NCBI GenBank assembly: GCA_034638255.1
Contig: JAWPGT010000004.1
Span: 186,001-250,000 of the forward strand
DNA from: Coprinus comatus
Lineage: Eukaryota > Basidiomycota > Agaricomycetes > Agaricales > Agaricaceae
Direction: 5' to 3'
Length of the DNA: 64,000 bases
In this document: in pieces, positions 47,091 through 58,800 of the stretch
Position numbering within the stretch: position 1 is the first letter of the stretch
How the letters are laid out: the number at the start of each line of letters is the position of its first letter
The notes under the pieces: generated by a model
What the model saw: only the letters and a program-made list of their open reading frames with translations
What the model was told of the DNA's origin: nothing
Databases searched by the model: none
Translations under genes and position numbers: made by a program

Positions 47091-47214
47091 ATCCATTTTA
47101 TATCATTTACTAGTGTTACCCATTTTCTTGTTTCGCTTTTTGACGTGGGATAGGATAATGTATCTACGTCTCCAGGGATTCCCCCTTTTCAATTGTCTTG
47201 AATATGCTCTTCAT

Positions 47215-47575
47215 ATATGATTTATTGTCATTTTTATGGAACAGATGCAAACGTGTGAGTCACAATTAAGGTAAAAGCAAGAGTAGCGGGGAAAGAAAGA
47301 TTGAGTAGCACAAAGTGAATTGAAGATTGTGTGGTAGGGGTAACATGTTTCTCAACTTTACCCAGGTTCAAATGAATGTATGAACAGTTGCTTGAGTAAT
47401 GAGTTTCGAAGTGGGATAAGTTCACTGAATGATAAATGATTGTCTGACGTTCACTTCGGTGGACATAGACGGTGATGGTGGCTTGCATGATGTTCCGTTT
47501 ATTCATGCTAGAATCAATTTGGGACATTCATCTAATGATAAATCGATCATTCCAGAACCTAATCCAATTTACCCA
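47215..47575 (-). pseudogene. Relic of NPP-type phosphodiesterase gene
   Basis: A decayed partial copy of the downstream NPP gene. It matches two separate parts of that gene in the same order. The segment 47242-47286 resembles the NPP 3' flank at 50498-50545 (common strings TAATTA/CAATTA and AGGGTAAAAG/AGGTAAAAGC). The segment 47440-47570 resembles 51370-51561 (shared TGACGTTCACTTC, GAATCAATT, AAATCGAT and TAATCCAATTT-like strings). The middle is deleted and stops interrupt every frame. It directly precedes the first DUF7770 gene, while the intact NPP gene lies next to the second. Confidence 0.6.
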
Positions 47576-47598
47576 CAACCGTCTTACTCCCTTCGTCC

Positions 47599-48120
47599 AT
47601 GAGTAACACAATTTACTCGAGAAGATACGAGAAAGCCAGCGATGGCCATATTCCTATCACCAAACTAATCTTCACCGGGACTTCATCCGTCTCAACCACA
47701 CCTGATGCCAATGTATATCATTGGCACCTTTACACCATCATCAATAACACGCGCTCTGTTCTATTCGATATCGTACCAGGAGCAGATTTGACTACAGGCG
47801 TGTTAATGGTTGTTAGTAAAAATACTATTGGTTCAACATCGCAAGGCATTCTTCCATTCGAGGTTATACCTACAGAAGGATCGGATTTGATAGTACAGAA
47901 GTTACTTGACTTTATAGTTGAGAAAAGGTTGGACAAGTATAAATATACTTCGGAAGGAAAGGGGTGTCGGTGGTGGTGTACAGTTGTGATGGAGAAACTT
48001 GAAGAGGCTAATTTGATTGTTGCTGGTTCTAATAAGCAGTGGTTAGAATGGCTTGAGGGGTTGGCGAGTGAGAGGCCGAAGAGTATACCTATGCCTGTTG
48101 CCAAAGGTATATTCTATTGA
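47599..48120 (+). CDS. DUF7770 family protein, copy 1
   Basis: Single-exon protein of 173 residues from a family known in mushrooms as DUF7770, function unknown. The start MSNTIYSRRYEKASDGHIPI is followed by TKLIFTGTSS, YHWHLYTIINNTRSVLFDI, DLTTGVLMVVSKNTIG, LPFEVIPTEGSDLIVQKLLD, LDKYKYTSEGKGCRWWCTVV (the conserved GxGCRxW block) and MPVAKGIFY at the end. No signal peptide or membrane span. Clearly paralogous to the gene at 49702; the pair flanks an oppositely oriented kinase-like gene. Confidence 0.85.
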   Translation: MSNTIYSRRYEKASDGHIPITKLIFTGTSSVSTTPDANVYHWHLYTIINNTRSVLFDIVPGADLTTGVLMVVSKNTIGSTSQGILPFEVIPTEGSDLIVQKLLDFIVEKRLDKYKYTSEGKGCRWWCTVVMEKLEEANLIVAGSNKQWLEWLEGLASERPKSIPMPVAKGIFY

Positions 48121-48270
48121 GCTTTATGTAAAGTGGTGTGTAGGGAATAAGTAGTGTTGTTACTTGACATTGAAGAAAATTAAGCTGTGTATGATTAGAG
48201 TCTATTCGGTAAATAAGTACTATTACACTACCCAGGCCAGATATCAAATCATAAATTCAAGACGCCCAAA

Positions 48271-49218
48271 CTACATGAAAACACCTGTAGACAATGCCCA
48301 GCCGATATTTCCAAACCAACTCCGCTGTTTCTCATAGAAACCAGCAATAAATCGAGCCACAAGTCCACCAAATCGACTATCCAACTCTTCCCAATCCGAA
48401 ACCATACTCACATATTCAAAGTATTTGGGATAAAAACCTGCATGAGCCCAATCAAGGACCCATAACTGGTTCTCTTTGTCCAAAATCAAATTTCTGGGTA
48501 TGATATCGAGGTGTGTCAGAACAAGTGGATATGAGCGATCAAACTGGGGCGTGTTCAATGGAGCCTTTTTCATTCTTTGCGAAACTTCAAGTTTGTGGTC
48601 GAACCAGTCGGCGAATTCACCATAGCTCTCGAAAGGGCCAGCATCCTGTTATACGAAGACCACATAAAAAAATGTCAGGCATAATCATAGAGAAATCTTG
48701 AATAGACAACTAAAACGCACGTATTCAGTGAAAAAGGGCCCCCGACACACATCCGCTGCATCACCAATAGGACCAGGACGTGGTTGCTCGTGACCTGGAC
48801 GTGAATATGGAACGCGACGTAGTTGGTTGACATATCCTCTTAACGTCCATACAACCATAAACCTCCTCCACCAACTTAGGTCAGACCAACATTTATCCAA
48901 AGTACGACCGTGTATCCGTTTCATGACAAGACAATCACCAATGTCGGAATCGGGGATGTATCGGAAAACGGGCGGGACAGGAATAGAGGTGGAAGACGCG
49001 ATTAGAGACACAGTCCGCAACTCTGTAGGGAGTGCTGGTGCCTTGAGGACTGTATCTACAGCAATTGCACGTACGCTCGTTGTTGTGAAGTAGCTGGGGT
49101 CAACGAGCTCAGAAGAGGAAGATCTCCACATATCGAGAAGGGCAGAATCTGGAAGGTGTTGGATATCTGTCCAGGACTTCGTGACATCCCCTTGCAACTG
49201 CTGAGAGTCAGATGCCAT
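48271..49218 (-). CDS. APH-fold kinase-like protein
   Basis: Member of the aminoglycoside phosphotransferase/choline kinase-like superfamily expanded in fungi; small-molecule kinase, substrate unknown. The start MASDSQQLQGDVTKSWTDIQ is followed by VDTVLKAPALPTE (N-lobe), IPVPPVFRYIPDSD and DCLVMKRIHGRTLDKCWSDL. The catalytic loop LTHLDIIPRNLILD (HxDxxxxN) and metal-binding VLDWAHAGFYP segment are both intact. Two exons joined after CRGPFFTEY. It need not confer drug resistance; that is only the historical name of the fold. Lies between two DUF7770 genes on the opposite strand. Confidence 0.85.
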
Positions 49219-49701
49219 GTTGTAGAGTGGAGGATATGTCCTAGAAGATGTCCTGCTCTGGTGAGTATGAATGAGGTATAATTAGCACATCAACTTCTTT
49301 CTGACGTAACTTTATTCCTATTATCCTTATCCAGCGCTTTGGCAGCACGAATGGTTCAAGGAAGTCCAATGACTCGGATATTTCAACTTGTGTGTACCTT
49401 TCAACCGCGACTTCCAAGACGGATGTCTCGCCCCCAAATCAATCAGGTGATTAGACCATACCAAAAATGTGAATCATCGACAAGTGCTTTTGACCAGGCT
49501 TCGGTTCGAGAGGACTCCCAATAAAAAGCTCTTCCCAGCATCACTTCACTTCTTTGATTCTACTGGCAGCTTCAATGGAAACCGGTATCTCCCTTATCAA
49601 AGACAAAGATCTGGGATGGGAGACACCTGTTGTATAAAAACCCGAAGACAAGCGAAGTTCATACATAGCAAAAAGCTCTTCAACTTCATCTCAACGTTAC
49701 A
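49219..49701. other. Divergent intergenic region, APH kinase / DUF7770 copy 2
   Basis: About 480 bp with a TATAAAA box at 49633-49639, 63 bp before the end of the region, suited to the second DUF7770 gene. No other gene seen. Confidence 0.7.
49633..49639 (+). promoter_or_regulatory. TATA box of DUF7770 copy 2
   Basis: TATAAAA positioned 69 bp before the start codon; no comparable box precedes DUF7770 copy 1, suggesting the two copies differ in expression. Confidence 0.6.
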
Positions 49702-50214
49702 ATGAGCACAGTCTACGACAAGTCCTATAAAAAGGATACAGATGGACCTACCGCTATTACTAAACTAGTCTTCACTGGAACTTCTCCCCTCGGCGGTGCC
49801 AAAGATAAAGTCGCCTTTCACTGGCGTATTTACGCTGTTATTGGTACACGCTCCGTACTGTTCGACATGACCCTCGGTGGAGATGCTATCACAGGTGTAT
49901 TGGCAGTATCAAGCAAGGATGCTATTGGGTCAAGGTCGAAGAATATCCTCGAGTATGCAGTCGTTCCCAAGGCAGGAACAACTGTACAAGCCATCTTTGA
50001 CCTCTTGTTGAAAGAGAAGATGGATAAATATAAATTTACGGATCAAGGGACTGGATGTCGCTATTGGTGCACGGTTGCATTAGAGAAGTTTGAGAAGGCG
50101 GGTTTGGTGGACGTTGGCACTAAGCAGAAATGGCTTAATTGGCTTGCTGAGCAGGCAAAGAAGAAACCGAGTAATATCCCAATGCCCGCACCACAAGGCA
50201 CGTTCTACGGTTGA
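49702..50214 (+). CDS. DUF7770 family protein, copy 2
   Basis: Single-exon protein of 170 residues. The start MSTVYDKSYKKDTDGPTAIT is followed by KLVFTGTSPLGGA, FHWRIYAVIGTRSVLFDMTL, AITGVLAVSSKDAIGSRSKN, YAVVPKAGTTVQAIFDLLLK, DKYKFTDQGTGCRYWCTVAL, and the end IPMPAPQGTFYG. Aligned end to end with copy 1, without gaps in the core. Function unknown. The intact NPP gene follows on the opposite strand. Confidence 0.87.
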   Translation: MSTVYDKSYKKDTDGPTAITKLVFTGTSPLGGAKDKVAFHWRIYAVIGTRSVLFDMTLGGDAITGVLAVSSKDAIGSRSKNILEYAVVPKAGTTVQAIFDLLLKEKMDKYKFTDQGTGCRYWCTVALEKFEKAGLVDVGTKQKWLNWLAEQAKKKPSNIPMPAPQGTFYG

Positions 50215-50557
50215 ATCTCTATCGTGGGTCAAGGTGAGTCCGTGAACAACTGCCACGTAATTTTTGATGTTAATTTTAGGCAAGTAAACAAGAGAGAGGG
50301 CTCAGAATTATATGTAGTATTAAGAACGGAATGCTGTAAAACTGAAAGTTGATCGTTTGTACATTGGAATGCCTTACCGAGAGTTGCCTTACCTGAACAC
50401 AGTTTAGAGCATGCAGACCATTAAGGGGAGGTTCTCGTGAAAATTCCCTTTCTTTCAAGGATGCTCCTTATATACGATATCATTGTCACCGATGGGACGG
50501 AAACAAACGCACAAGTCATAATTAGGGTAAAAGTAAGTGTAAGACGACTAAAGTAGA
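50215..50557. other. Convergent 3' region, DUF7770 copy 2 / NPP
   Basis: About 340 bp between two stop codons. The right part (about 50480-50545) is the NPP downstream sequence that also appears in the relic at 47.2 kb. No gene seen. Confidence 0.65.
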
Positions 50558-52695
50558 TCAAAGATATGTATCCCAGAATCCAACTGTCCCGTTGGTAGGG
50601 GCGGCATATTTCTCGATTCCAAGCAACTTCATAATGAGACTATAGACCTCAACATTTGGGAATGTGTCCATCACAAAAGTATCATCTGCAGTAGAATGCC
50701 AGCCCTTGTTTGCCCAGGTCAATGCGCGCGCGTGGCGTTTCTTGGACTGATGTAAACTTTTGACCACAGCAGAAAAAGGACCATGGGCCACAAACATAGC
50801 TTGCATGGCCGTTTCAATGTTATCAAAGCCATGGTTCTATGGTAACATAAGTGACTGCGGACAGCATATGCTATTGTACAAGAACATACCCCTTTGCTCA
50901 TGTACTTGTCGCCTGCTTCTCTTGTTGTGAGTACATGATTAACCTTGGGAATGACATAGATTGGAGCAATTCTTTCTCCGTGTGAGAAGTGCCATCGCTC
51001 GGGCATTGTATTATGTGTGAAAACGTCAAATTGCTCAGGATTTTCCGCAGCGGCTTTGGTAAGGCGGTCTAGATACAACGTTTCGTTTGTGCCATGGCGG
51101 AATCTGATGCCAAGGGCAGGCCAACCATCTTCATGTTCGATAGCAGCCTAATCCATCAACACCAAGTATATCATCCATGTTGACAAGGGTGAATTCCGTC
51201 GTATCAACCATTCCATGGTCACTGACGAAGACAATGTCTACTATGTCAGTGAGATTTCTTGCTACCAGGTTCGAATGAAGGTCCTTGGCAAAGGTATCAA
51301 CAGTTTTCAGGGTTGCCTGTGTAACGGTAAGCTTTCAACGTGAGATTAGTTTACTCAATCATGAATGATTGACTGACGTTCACTTCTGCGGACATTGGTC
51401 CGTAGGCGTGACCGGCTTGGTCCAGAGACGGTTCATAGGCTATACATAATGTAACTTATGTTATGTTCCGTTGATTCTTTTTGAAACAAGTCATACCTAG
51501 AATCAATTGGGGGCGTTCTTCCAATGGTAAATCGATCCATTCAGAATCTGATCCAATTTGTAGTCAAGGGGTACTCTATCCTGAGATTTATTTTTCAACA
51601 ACCGAAGCCAGCCTATACGATAGATACTCACCCTCCAAGGTATCATATAGTTGGGAGTATATCCAGAAGTCGTATTTATCGGTCCTGGCCTGTGAAAGAT
51701 TAAGCTAAGTATGAACATTATGGACAGCAGACTCACCACATCAAGTTGGCGGCGCGTAGACCTGCCTTCTGTACGGTCTCCCACATCTATTTACCAGTTT
51801 TGTGAGCAGAAATCGTTAAACGGTACATGGATGGCATACAGGCTCTCCAAACCACCAATGTGAGAGGTAGCATGATTCTGCTTTATTATAGGCAAAGTTC
51901 ATCTTTGAAACTGGATCCCAGAAATTCTGCAAGATAGTGATTCAGAAGACAGACGTATACATGCGATCAGATATACATACATTTGCGACAATTCCGTGAG
52001 ATTCTGCGTGAAGACCAGTCCTGAGGGCATTAGATTAGAACTACACATGAGATATTTAGGGACCAGCGTACATGATAGCCCAATGATTACTGCAACTATG
52101 TCAATATGCACAACAGTATCGTGTTAATTTAACTCACGGGAAGGTTAATGTCTGATGCCATCCAAGTCCAAGCATGAGTACAGTATAACATAGGCCAAAC
52201 AAGGGTTCACTCACAGGAAAGATTGGACGCATGCTTTTGGCACGAAGCCCTTGCTTGCTAATATCCAGAAGATGAGGAGTTAGTCCGCGATCGAGATAAT
52301 CTGCTCTAAAAGTCATATGAGTACGTGTTCAGTTATATAGTGCCCAACAAATACCTTAACCCATCAATTGACACTAATAGTACTGTTCTTTGGAAATCAT
52401 GGGTGCCATTAGAACGAATAGAGTTTCCAGTAAATTCATAGCCTGGAGTATGTCTCGTAGGTGGTTGCGCTAATAGTAGGCCACGACCAACAGCGGCCAC
52501 GAGTAGAAGGGAAATGAGAGCTGCAGCGGAATATAAGTACTTGCGCTTGTTTCCGTTGGGAGGTATTGGCCCCAAGTCCTGCTCGTCTTTAAAGTTCTCA
52601 CTGAGAAGCCCCCTCCGCTCCTCGAGTTGGGTACCATCCGGAGCTAATCCATCCTTGAGTTTGGTATATGGGGGCAGAGGCTCGCTTACTGCCAT
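50558..52695 (-). CDS. NPP-type phosphodiesterase/nucleotide pyrophosphatase
   Basis: Type II membrane ectoenzyme that hydrolyses nucleotide phosphodiester or pyrophosphate bonds. Start MAVSEPLPPYTKLKDGLAPD; cytosolic N-terminus, then a signal anchor (YLYSAAALISLLLVAAVGRG). The catalytic domain in order: VLLVSIDGLRADYLDRGLTP (first metal Asp), PTLTFPNHWAIMTGLHAESH (nucleophile Thr), WDPVSKMNFAY, MWPGPIN, PQLILAYEPSLDQAGHAYGP (metal Asp and His), DIVFVSDHGMVD (metal Asp and His), MPERWHFSHGERIAPIYVIP, KGNHGFDN, and the end NGTVGFWDTYL. All catalytic residues are present. Ten or so introns; the nucleophile motif is split over a 14 nt and an 18 nt exon. Confidence 0.92.
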
Positions 52696-52818
52696 TAGAG
52701 TCAGAGGTAGGTGGTCGGTAAGTGACTAAAACGGGAGGGGCTCAGACTCTCAGTACAAACACTGTTGATTACATCATCTCGGTTACAAATTACACTACTA
52801 TACAATTAAATTTATCCC

Positions 52819-55800
52819 CTAATCCCCAGATACACGTTCAAAGAATTGTTTCAAGGTTACTGATAGCACTTCTGGCAATGCCTCTACATCTCGCAACACA
52901 ACATAATACTCGAAAGGGAACGAATCCAGATATTTAACCAATTGCATCTCCATCTTTCCGTCCACTGTCTTGAAATCTGCTTTCGTCATGGTAAGAATTG
53001 AATTGGTGTTCTCCGAGGTGGAAGAAGAGCCAAATGGAATGTTGGAATGCAACGAATCAATGATAATGAAGACAAGCATGACTTTCTGTTCCTCGGCTTT
53101 CCTAAGCAGTGTTTTGAGTTGTTCATGATCTTGACAAATTCCATCCGAGATGATGATCTCCAATTGCCAAAGGTCAGCAGCTGAAGCCGATGCCATGGAA
53201 CGTTGCTCTCGCGCGGCTTCGAGTATTTTGAGGCTGGTATCCACGAGCGACAAGACGTTGGTAGCTTTTTGGTTAAACGTGAAGGCGTTGACCACTTGGG
53301 TTCCAGCTTGGTCTGTGAATGGACCTTGATCAAATCCATGCAGGATGTCGACAGACCCACCAAACTTGGCGATCGCAATATCACCAGCTTCAAGGCGACC
53401 CAAAGCTTTGGAAATAAGAGCGAGAGTCTGGTAGGCAAGGTGGACAGAATGTGACTCCGCCATTGACCGAGAATCATCAATGGCAATTAGAACCTGATAC
53501 TCTCTTTGACTAGGCTTCGTCCTGCGCAACCAGATTTTATCCTTGGTGTAGTCGCTGGCTATATATGGAATGATCTTTTTCATGTTAAGCCTCTTTCCCG
53601 TACGGAAATCACCTTCAGACGTGTAGCAAGGGTAGGTTCTAGAATGAGTCGCAGTTGTTCACAGAGTGTATAAGCAAGATCGTGCGTAAGGGACTCGTAA
53701 AGGCGCCAGATATGTTCGGCCTGTGTGTCAGGGAAACCAGCTGCATGCCACTGTCGTAGTTCAGCCTCGACCTTCTCGCCGAAGTCCTCTTCCAGTTCCG
53801 CATCCGCTTTAGGAAGTTTGTCCATCAGAGGAACCAACTCTTGGTGAGATGGAGCGCCTGGCAGAACAGCCCCTTCGATTTTCTCGCGAAGGGTTGTTCC
53901 ATTTCGTTCCGCTAGAGAGGCATGTGCTTCAAGAGGGTTTTGTTGCTGTTCTGGTTCCTTTGGCTCGTCGACGTCCATAGCCATGGCAGGACCAGGCTGA
54001 ATGTCTTCATCAATCAGCATCAAGTCATCCAATTTCGCAACTTGTTCTTCTCCCGCAGGGCCTAAAGCTTGCATTTCGTGATCAGCATCCACAGGCTGGA
54101 GATATTCGAGCTGTGAAGGAGTGTCGGAAGGCCCGGTATTCTCTTTAGGTTGATCCCGGGCTTCATTCTCAGGATTTCGTCAAACCGTTGTCGGATTCTT
54201 TCAACGTGTCCCCGAGACTGCGGAGTGGGTTTGATTGAGCTTTCTGTTCGGCCGTACTTTGCTTTTGACCCTCCTGGATACCTGTTATAGCATTTCCTTC
54301 CGCGCTATCTGGAGCTTCTTCTGTAGATTGCTCCTGTTGCTCATTGTGAGAACTTAAAAAAAGAAAAATGACTTAGTACAAAAGAAAAGAACGTCGAGTA
54401 TGCAGAACTGACCCCGTCTGTTGGCGAACTTTGTCTTCACTTGTTGTATTCTGGCCTGCATTAGCGGCTGAGCTCCCTGCTTGGCCAGTAGAATCATCTG
54501 CTTGATCCTGCGCCTGTGTTTGATCATCGACATTAGGATCACTTTCACCAGCTGAGATTTCAGGGCGCGCCGTAACCTCTTCTGGTGTTGAGGTTTCCTC
54601 TGGTTGTTCATGGTCAGGCTGCTCGTCAGCGTTGTCTGCCATTGGATTGTCCACTTCCACTTCTTCCGTCATGTGTTCGGATGAAGCATCACACTGAGGA
54701 TCTTGTTGCATATCTTGGTTATCAAACGGTGCGTCATCTTCCCTTCCATCTGCCTCATTCACTGTCTCATCGGCGTCGCCTTCTTCATCCCCATCATCAC
54801 ACAAGTCATCTTCGTCCAGTCCATCGTTTCCTCTATCTTCTTCATTTTCTAGATCCATATCATCCGGCAAATCCAACGCATTATTATCGTGAAGATAGTC
54901 TTCCATTGGCGCACCGGCAGCATTGGGATCTCCTTCTTCTTCTCCATGTTCCTCGCCCTCGGGTACTTCCTCATCTTCCTCCTTCGTGTTTGATTCCTCT
55001 TGATCTGCTGGTTTTTCCTTGTTTTCTTTCTCCTCAGACGTTTCATTGTTCTCCTTTGCCACGACTTCTGAAGATCCACTTTGCTCCTCGGAATGGTCTT
55101 TCCCGGTCTTATCTTCTGCATCCTTAGAATCTTGTGGCCCACTTTCATCACCCCATATTTTCTCATCCAATGCCGAAGGATCTGTAGGATCTAGATCTTC
55201 AATGCGTTCGTCTGGGTCAACCTCACTCTCTCCGTCCGATTTGTCGTCATCATCCTCTCCGTCCCCTTCCGGTACGTCTTCCAAGGCACCTGCAATGTCT
55301 TCCGACATCTCTAATGCGTCATCATCTTCGTCGTTTTTGGTTTTGTCTTTCTCCGCTTCATCCTCTCCTTTTAAACCTTCAACCTGACTTTCATCCTCTA
55401 TCTCTTTGCTGACATTGTTCTGCCCAGTACCCTCACCTAAACCGGTCCCATCAGCTTCCATAGCTTCTCCTTCTCCATCCCCTCCTTCCTCAGATTCAGG
55501 TGGCTGACAGAAGCCTTCCCTAGCCAACGTCAGGAGAACGGAACAAAGGCTCAAGTCAAGCTTGAAGAAGCCTTTCATCCACCGAGCATGCGCAGATAAT
55601 TGTTCTCGCACTAGAACCCGATACACCTCTAAAAACGGAAGTATGTGTTGTAAGGCAAAATTGAGCGCCTTCTCTGTGGCAATTCCGTTCAATAGAACAG
55701 TAAGCTGCCCTACGATACGATTTAAGGATAAAAGCTGACTGAAGTTACAAATCCTTCGATAACCTCTGATGAGTTGTTGTTCATTTTCCTCATCTTCGAT

Positions 55801-58800
55801 CTCGGCTTGTTCTGGTGTGCTTGATTTTGTAACCATTACTTGTATGGTGTAGAGCAATGTGTTTAGAAGCGAATCGACAGGGGCATTGTCCTGCCCTATA
55901 GTAGATGATTTGAGTTGGGTATGGATAGTATCTTGAGAAGAAAGCCAGTCTTTGGTAGGTACAAAGAGGTATTGCAAGTGGGGGTACAATGATGACCATT
56001 TTTCCAAAGACGCGATGCAAGACATGAAGAACTCCAAACTTTGCAAGATGATATTGCGCTCATCTTCAAATTCCCATCAGTTATCATTGGAATGTATTTT
56101 GACAACCATAACTTACCCATGCGCAAAGCTGGAACGGGCGTAGCATGTATACCCTTGTGAATCTGATTCAACTCTTTCATTAAACAAGCCGATCGTTGTA
56201 GGTGCGCTTCTATATCGTCGAAAGGTACGGGTTTGCGATCTAGTGTTTGTAAATCATCGAAGACCTTGACGTCTCCAGAAATCTCAGTGAACATGCAAGA
56301 AAGGTGACACATCAGGCGAGTGATAGACCCAATCTGACTTTTGATATCCTCGTTAAAGACTTGCGTATCTGACGAAACTAGCTGGGATAAACGAGTAAAC
56401 ATATACTCCAATTCGAGAGAGCTATCAAGTTCATTAACCAAACTACAGAACCACGTCAGATAAAGATACAAAGAATATTGGATGACACGCACCGAGCCCT
56501 GAGGTCAATTGCCAAAGCAAATCCTGACTCAAGGAAGGAAACTCCCCGTTGCAACTCCCGCGTTTGAAGGTCACTATGATGATTCGAAAGTGATAGGCGC
56601 AATTCCGGGATGGAACCGCGTAGTCTTGCAAAAGAAGCCTCGCCCTTTTCAACATCACCATTTACAACACTATTAGCAGCAAGCACTGGTTGTTCGTTCA
56701 ACCATAAGACATCATTGTTTCTTCGTAAAACATCAGCCTTCACATTCCCCGAAAGACCGAGTTTCTTGAGTTCTTTGAAGAGATCGCTCAAAGCCTTGCG
56801 CTTTCGAACTAGAATCGTCTTCAAATACTTAGTCCGCTTCTCAGGAGTAAGGCCAGGAGGGACTGGGATCTCCGATAGTTCTTTAGCGGTTTCAATAGAT
56901 GGTACTAGCGAAATCGCTTGCGTAGTCATGAGAGGAGCGGCTGATGAAGTTGCAAATTCCGCTTTCGATGATTGTCTCAAACTTTTCAAAGGTAGATCTC
57001 AGGCTTGTGAGGGGATTGCTAGGAGAGGCAGAAAGACCTTCAGGGACAATGGTATGCCGACGTTCGTGACGTATCACATTATTGGATGACAGTGGGAGGT
57101 CCAGCGAGGGAATTGATATGGCAAGCTTCAGTCGAGAGGATATGGGTTCCCGTAATACTTCACGAAACTTGCGAATGACCTTGTAAAGTTGATGATGTGT
57201 CTTCTGCGCACTTTGTTTGAGAGCGTGCACATTAATATCCTTCCAACTGGCAAGTTTGATGAAGTCTTTGATTTCCTTGTCTGAAATTTTGCGTTGTTCG
57301 GTGAGGTACGTAACAAGTGACACTTGGAACAGTTGGTAATACCGTAAAGTGGAACGAATGATAGCAACAACCCGACGTAAAGCATCGCATTCTGGATTGT
57401 CCTTTGTGCCCGACAGTTTCGAAATGTAATACGCAAAGCACTCCAGAAGCTGCATCCTTGTGGTATATTGTCCGAGTGGGCTTGTTGCAAGAAATTCGTC
57501 GAGGAGTGGGACAAGTTTCGTAAGATAGTCGTCTACATCATTGGATTCCACGGCACTCAAGAGCCCTCGAATGGTGGCGTCGTAAAGCCTAAACCACCAT
57601 TCGGCAACACCGTTGGCAAAACCTCGTAATTCCGATTGAAGAAGTCCAGCCCAACATTGCAATTCCAGTCGCCTCCATCGCACTATAAGATCTGTTAATT
57701 CATGACGGTACAATGCCAGGGAGTTGTCCCTATTCGCATACATCTCCCAATCGTCGGTATGTACAAGAAGTTGTTCGAGCGTTGTAAGGATCTTGGCAAC
57801 AGGGCTATCTAAAGTTAGCCCCAGAATGAGGTCACAGCGATCCATCAGATGCTGCAGCACCATCTGTTCAGGCCATTCTTCAAACAGCTTCTTCAAATGC
57901 ACTCGAAGTGTATCCACAACTTGATGTGCACGTCTTAGTTCAGCGAGATTTGGATCCTTGTAGAAGTTGTACGCCGTGCGGTCTTGAGCAGATTGTGTGT
58001 AATGATCTTTTGACTCGTCAAGGAACCGAAGTCGATAGGCCAAGGCAACCGTATCGAGAGTGGCGGACATGCTATGGCCGTGGGATGCGAAGATAGCACT
58101 AAGGAGGGTTTTCCTGACCTGATGCAATTTTCCAAGAGCCGCTTGTGTCGTGATAGGGGATGAAAAAATCTCGAGATGGAGATTTACAATGAGGATCATA
58201 TCTTCATGGGTAATATTGCCCGTTAGTGAAGGTCTCGTGTTGGTAACAGATATATCTTCTGGCGCAGTATCCTCGAACGAAGGGAACAGAGCAAGGAATT
58301 CTTGTTCTTCGATCTCAGCATCGGTCATCATTACTTGCTTAATGATAGAGCCACGATACAGGCTTGCTGAAGCAGCTTCATTACCTGCCACCTTTGCTTG
58401 ATCAACGAGCCAAAGACCAAGAACTTGGTTATAAGCCGCCTCCAACTCCACCAAGAAAGTTGTTATATCTCCACCCAGCGATGCCTCCAATCCCATTCCA
58501 ACAAGCTTTAGATTGACATAATGAAAAGGTGATAGGATTATCGGCTTTTCATCAAGGCCATGGCCAATGATTGTTCTGGTGGTACGAACGGATGGGTATT
58601 GCACGAGTAGATCCGCTATTTCCTCGGCCTCAGAGTGAATGACGGATGCTTTAGCGACAAGCCGTACACCCAATCTCAGGTGCGACAATGCAAAGCCCAA
58701 AAGCATATTGAGATCCTGAAATTGAGGATATGCTGTTTCCAACCTTTGACAGAAGCCGGTTATTGATTCTTGAAGTACTTGCTCTCGTGATGTACTATGT

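Noticed and set aside
48271..49218. Antibiotic-resistance gene
   Set aside because: The APH fold is widespread among fungal kinase-like proteins; nothing ties this gene to drug modification or recent transfer.
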